16,982 nt of DNA from MHLP01 sp043736515 (GTDB lineage: Bacteria > Patescibacteriota > Minisyncoccia > Phycocordibacterales > UBA6899). The stretch lies in NCBI GenBank assembly GCA_043736515.1, contig JAYTCK010000067.1:1-16982 (forward strand). Direction: 5' to 3'. Of this stretch, positions 14,338 through 16,982 are shown one piece after another; within the stretch, counting starts at the first letter, position 1; each line of letters starts with the position of its first letter. A program made the position numbers and the translations under genes. Under the pieces are notes generated by a model. That model had not been told where the DNA came from. It saw nothing but the letters and a program-made list of their open reading frames with translations, and ran no database searches.

Positions 14338-14382
14338 CTTTTAAGTTTACGTTGTTATTAAGCCATAATAATTGCAATTGCT

Positions 14383-15360
14383 ATGCCTGACTATTTTGTC
14401 GCGTTGCCATCAAAGCCAAAGCCTGTCCGTGAGGAGGGTTTTCTCGGGGTCTATGAAATCGAGGGTTTTTACCCCGGCTATGGACACACGCTAGGAAATT
14501 CTTTGCGCCGTATTATTCTTTCGTCTCTACCTGGAGCAGCTATCACACAGGTGAAGATTGATGGTGTACTTCATGAATTTTCCACCATCGAAGGCGTAAA
14601 GGAGGATGTGATTTCCATCATTCTTAACCTAAAGAAGGTACGCTTTAAGATGCATACCGATGAACCTCAGACCGTAAAAATTTCAATAAGCGGAGCAAAG
14701 AAAGTGCACGCATCCGGTATCTCACTTTCCAGCGAGATTGAGGTTTTGAATGGCGATCAATATATTTGTGAGGTGACCGACAAAAGTGCAAATCTTGTCA
14801 TTGAGATGAAAGTAGAAAAAGGACTCGGCTATCTTCCCAAGGAGGCAATTCAAAAAGAAAAGGTTGAGATTGGTATGATTGCGCTTGATGCAGCCTTTAC
14901 CCCAATTCGCCGCGTGAACTACGAAGTAGAAACAATGCGTATCGGTGACCGCACTGACTACAATCGTCTTAAAATCACCATCGAGACAGATGGCACGCTC
15001 ACACCCCGCGAGGCACTTGAAAATGCGATTGAAGTTATGATTCACCAGCTTAAGGCAATTATCGGCTTTAAGGAGGAGGAACTCATTCAGGAAGAAATGC
15101 CGATGATTGAAGGAGATAGCGAAGAAGGGGTCGGAGGAGAAGGCGGAGAAATGGATACGGAGTTCCTCAAAACCCGCATCGACAGCCTCGACCTCTCAGC
15201 CCGCACACAAAACGCACTTACAACTGCAAATATCCGCACCGTAGGTGGCCTTGTGAGAAAGAACGAAGAAGACCTCCTCGAACTTGATGGACTCGGCGAA
15301 AAGGGCTTGCAGGAGATCAAGCGGGCACTTTCGAACTTTGGCGTTACGCTCAAGCAGTAA
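14383..15360 (+). CDS. rpoA: DNA-directed RNA polymerase subunit alpha
   Basis: 325 residues, normal length. The alpha dimer is the platform on which beta and beta' assemble. The N-terminal domain (about 1-230) shows EGFYPGYGHTLGNSLRRIILSSLPG, then AITQVKIDGVLHEFSTIEGV and EDVISIILNLKKVRF. An acidic glycine-rich linker (EGDSEEGVGGEGGE, about 243-256) leads to the C-terminal domain (about 260-325) with LDLSARTQNALTTANIRTVG and LDGLGEKGLQEIKRAL, the helix-hairpin-helix part that contacts UP elements and activators. Both domains are complete. In E. coli rplQ follows closely; here a 173-nt gap separates them. Confidence 0.98.
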   Translation: MPDYFVALPSKPKPVREEGFLGVYEIEGFYPGYGHTLGNSLRRIILSSLPGAAITQVKIDGVLHEFSTIEGVKEDVISIILNLKKVRFKMHTDEPQTVKISISGAKKVHASGISLSSEIEVLNGDQYICEVTDKSANLVIEMKVEKGLGYLPKEAIQKEKVEIGMIALDAAFTPIRRVNYEVETMRIGDRTDYNRLKITIETDGTLTPREALENAIEVMIHQLKAIIGFKEEELIQEEMPMIEGDSEEGVGGEGGEMDTEFLKTRIDSLDLSARTQNALTTANIRTVGGLVRKNEEDLLELDGLGEKGLQEIKRALSNFGVTLKQ

Positions 15361-15533
15361 GCAACGGCAAATTTTGATGCACTACTCGTCCTTCCCGCCC
15401 TTGATTCGACAGACGTATCACTCATGCGTCAGCCGAACACAAGGTCAGTCCAGGACTTCGTATTGCATTCAAAATTGACCGTTACATGGACTCACTTGCT
15501 TTTCAATCGAATATCTAGTAGAACATATCAGAC
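15361..15533 (+). other. Gap between rpoA and rplQ, no supported gene
   Basis: 173 nt with no strong hairpin or promoter. The rpoA frame stays open for 58 codons after the TAA and closes at a TGA that overlaps the rplQ ATG. The translation (NFDALLVLPALDS..., with one internal Met) resembles nothing I know and has no convincing start, so I do not call it a gene. Confidence 0.5.
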
Positions 15534-15893
15534 ATGAGACACCATAATAAAAACAAAAAATTTGGACGACAGGCGGGTGAGCGATTAGCGCTCATGCGCT
15601 CGCTTTTGGTGTCTCTTATCGAGCACGAAAAAATAACCACAACGGAGACGAAGGCAAAAGCCATCAGACCTATGATCGAAAAAATGATCACCACGGCACG
15701 TGAGGCCACCATTGCAGATGTGCGTCTTATTAAGTCGCGCTTGGGCAACAACAGCACCGCAACCTCAAAGCTTGTGAAGGAGATTGCTCCAAAGTACCTT
15801 GGACGAAACGGCGGTTATACTCGTGTGACAAAACTTGGAGTCCGCAGCGCAAGCGGAGATGCAAGCCCAATGGCACTCATTGAACTTATATAA
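15534..15893 (+). CDS. rplQ: 50S ribosomal protein L17 (bL17)
   Basis: 119 residues, normal length. L17 lies near the peptide exit tunnel on 23S rRNA. Family sequence: MRHHNKNKKFGRQAGERLAL, MRSLLVSLIEHEKITTTETKAK, IRPMIEKMITTAR, and the C-terminal NGGYTRVTKLGVRSASGDA with PMALIELI. Start chosen for this exact conserved opening. The rplM ATG follows nine nt after the stop. Confidence 0.97.
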   Translation: MRHHNKNKKFGRQAGERLALMRSLLVSLIEHEKITTTETKAKAIRPMIEKMITTAREATIADVRLIKSRLGNNSTATSKLVKEIAPKYLGRNGGYTRVTKLGVRSASGDASPMALIELI

Positions 15894-15902
15894 TTGATCA
15901 CC

Positions 15903-16259
15903 ATGGAAAAGGAAAACACTTACATTATTGATGCAAAAGGAAAGTCACTCGGGCGAGTCGCTTCAGAGGCGGCAAAGTTGTTGCTCGGCAAAAATACAAC
16001 AACAGTAAAAAAGAACGCGGTTGCTGAGGTGACGGTACGCATCACTAATGCAAGTGGGCTTAATATTGCCGACAAAAAAATGACGCAGAAGACCTATCAC
16101 AGCCACAGCGGCTATCCTGGTTCTGACCGTCAGCGCATGCTTAAAGATATTGTCGCGATCAAAGGATACAGTGAAGCACTCAAGCGCGCAGTTAAGGGCA
16201 TGCTTCCAGGCAACACACTCCGGGACAAGCGCATGAAGCATTTAGTAGTTGAAGAATAA
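15903..16259 (+). CDS. rplM: 50S ribosomal protein L13 (uL13)
   Basis: 118 residues from ATG 15903; a TTG at 15894 directly after the rplQ stop would add three residues but is less likely. E. coli L13 is 142 residues, so this copy is short at the C-terminus. Family sequence: YIIDAKGKSLGRVASEAAKLL, the MTQKTYHSHSGYPGS block and AVKGMLPGNTLRDKRMKHL. L13 is an early assembly protein of the large subunit. It pairs with rpsI two nt downstream, the usual rplM-rpsI operon, here joined to the alpha operon. Confidence 0.95.
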   Translation: MEKENTYIIDAKGKSLGRVASEAAKLLLGKNTTTVKKNAVAEVTVRITNASGLNIADKKMTQKTYHSHSGYPGSDRQRMLKDIVAIKGYSEALKRAVKGMLPGNTLRDKRMKHLVVEE

Positions 16260-16261
16260 AT

Positions 16262-16711
16262 ATGGCACTCGCAACAACCACAAAACCCAAAGTAGCAAGC
16301 AAACCCAAACAAAAGACCGGTGAGGTCTATATGGAGGCTGTTGGACGCCGCAAGACTGCTATTGCCCGCGTACGCGCAACTCCAAGCGCAAAAAGCTCCT
16401 ATGTGATTAATGAGAAGACACTCGAAAAATATTTTGGTACTCCAGAACTTCGCGCTATCGTCAGCTCACCACTCGATCGTGAAGGTTTTCCTGGTAAGTA
16501 TGCTATTAGCATCCATGTCGAGGGGGGAGGTATTCATGCTCAAGCAGAAGCAATCCGCCACGGCCTCTCCCGCATCATCGTCGGCGAGGACGCAACCCAA
16601 AAGAAAGAACTCAAGAAACTTGGATTTCTTAAACGCGATTCCCGCAAAAAGGAACGCAAACATTTTGGCTTGAAAAAGGCCCGCAAAGCTTCCCAGTGGA
16701 GCAAGCGCTAG
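16262..16711 (+). CDS. rpsI: 30S ribosomal protein S9 (uS9)
   Basis: 149 residues. S9 sits in the 30S head and its C-terminal SKR tail reaches the P-site tRNA anticodon loop; the tail is present (KARKASQWSKR). Family sequence: EAVGRRKTAIARVR, the VEGGGIHAQAEAIRHGLSRI block and LKKLGFLKRDSRKKERKHFGLKKARK. The first ~20 residues (TTTKPKVASKPKQK) form a basic extension not found in E. coli S9. Last gene of the cluster; a strong terminator begins two nt after the stop. Confidence 0.97.
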   Translation: MALATTTKPKVASKPKQKTGEVYMEAVGRRKTAIARVRATPSAKSSYVINEKTLEKYFGTPELRAIVSSPLDREGFPGKYAISIHVEGGGIHAQAEAIRHGLSRIIVGEDATQKKELKKLGFLKRDSRKKERKHFGLKKARKASQWSKR

Positions 16712-16713
16712 AA

Positions 16714-16739
16714 AAAAAACTCCCGACAGGGAGTTTTTT
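16714..16739 (+). terminator. Intrinsic terminator of the ribosomal cluster
   Basis: AAAAAACTCCC (16714-16724), loop GACA, GGGAGTTTTTT (16729-16739): an 11-bp stem whose right arm is the T tract. With A and T runs on both sides it can work in either direction. Confidence 0.93.
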
Positions 16740-16768
16740 GTTAAGTTCTCGCAGCCTCAAAAAATAAA

Positions 16769-16982
16769 TACAATCCTTTTGTCACAACAAAACCCGAACG
16801 CAGCTCTTAGAAGCGAGCCAGCCCCACTTTTGGCTTAGTGGAAGTTTGTGACTGATCATAAGTGTGGCTGGGTGAGCGGCTGCTCGTATTCTAATCAATA
16901 GCTTGGAATCACTTTGTAACTAATTGTATTGGCGATTGGAGTGAAATCCCCAAATGCAGCCGCTTGGTATTGTAGTATGGTA
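16769..16982 (+). other. Highly structured non-coding stretch, candidate RNA (3' end outside window)
   Basis: No ORF. A TACAAT (16769-16774) could be a -10. Then come several pairings: GTCACAA 16781-16787 with TTGTGAC 16846-16852; CCAGCCCCACTT 16818-16829 with AAGTGTGGCTGG 16860-16871 (11 of 12); GCAGC 16800-16804 with GCTGC 16879-16883; and AGCGGCTGC 16875-16883 with GCAGCCGCT 16956-16964 (perfect 9 bp), which encloses GGAatCACT/AGTGaaaTCC. The AGCGGCTGC arm can pair on either side, so two folds compete. I find no signature of RNase P RNA, tmRNA, SRP RNA or tRNA. It could be an ncRNA or the leader of a gene beyond the window. Confidence 0.4.

Noticed and set aside
1381..16711. TGA recoded as glycine, as in Gracilibacteria/Absconditabacteria
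   Set aside because: No in-frame TGA occurs in any of the conserved genes, which would be frequent under that code.
16962..16982. Possible 5' part of a tRNA at the window end (TAGTATGGTA resembles a D-loop)
   Set aside because: Too little sequence to form any tRNA arm, and part of it pairs in the GCAGCCGCT stem.

Overview
The window looks like a chromosome segment from a Patescibacteria/CPR bacterium, most likely of the Parcubacteria (Paceibacteria) type. This is inferred from gene content: a short alanyl-tRNA synthetase without the C-terminal C-Ala domain, a TrbC/VirB2-like two-helix segment fused to an outer domain, an actin-fold (FtsA/PilM) gene paired with a single-pass protein carrying a 'baseplate J-like' beta domain, a tight infA-rpmJ-rpsM-rpsK-rpsD-rpoA-rplQ-rplM-rpsI cluster, and almost no Shine-Dalgarno sequences. 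All 19 stop codons used are TAA (15) or TAG (4). No virus, transposon or CRISPR array is visible.

Layout. 1-1270: end of a phospholipase D-family gene. 1381-5075: a two-gene surface unit, a large secreted beta-helix protein ending in a metzincin protease and a membrane protein with a beta-rich outer domain. A G9 tract lies in the promoter of the first and a C8 tract in the coding sequence of the second, which suggests phase variation. 5136-6863: pyrH, a small acidic helical protein, and a TsaC/Sua5 family gene. 6902-7144: a lone reverse-strand gene with the window's only clear Shine-Dalgarno sequence. 7264-9087: alaS, broken by an in-frame TAG at 7519-7521 that is followed directly by ATG. 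9088-9464: no normal gene. It holds three decaying tandem copies of the last 51 bp of alaS, each preceded by a short hairpin with a T tract. Copies A-C encode the same tail (one Ile/Val change) with largely different synonymous codons. 9465-12238: FtsA/PilM-like ATPase and its membrane partner. 12317-16711: translation/transcription cluster closed by a strong terminator. 16740-16982: no ORF, but nested and mutually exclusive stems, a candidate structured RNA cut by the window end.

How it works together. The right half is core information processing (IF-1, L36, S13, S11, S4, RNA polymerase alpha, L17, L13, S9), with a promoter inside infA and a terminator-like hairpin just before rpmJ that could set ribosomal gene output. 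The left half is cell surface and housekeeping. Three genes (pyrH, alaS, the FtsA/PilM-like gene) have a -10 box ending 6-7 nt before ATG, which predicts leaderless mRNAs. The most unusual locus is alaS with its amber codon and the array of recoded 3' ends.
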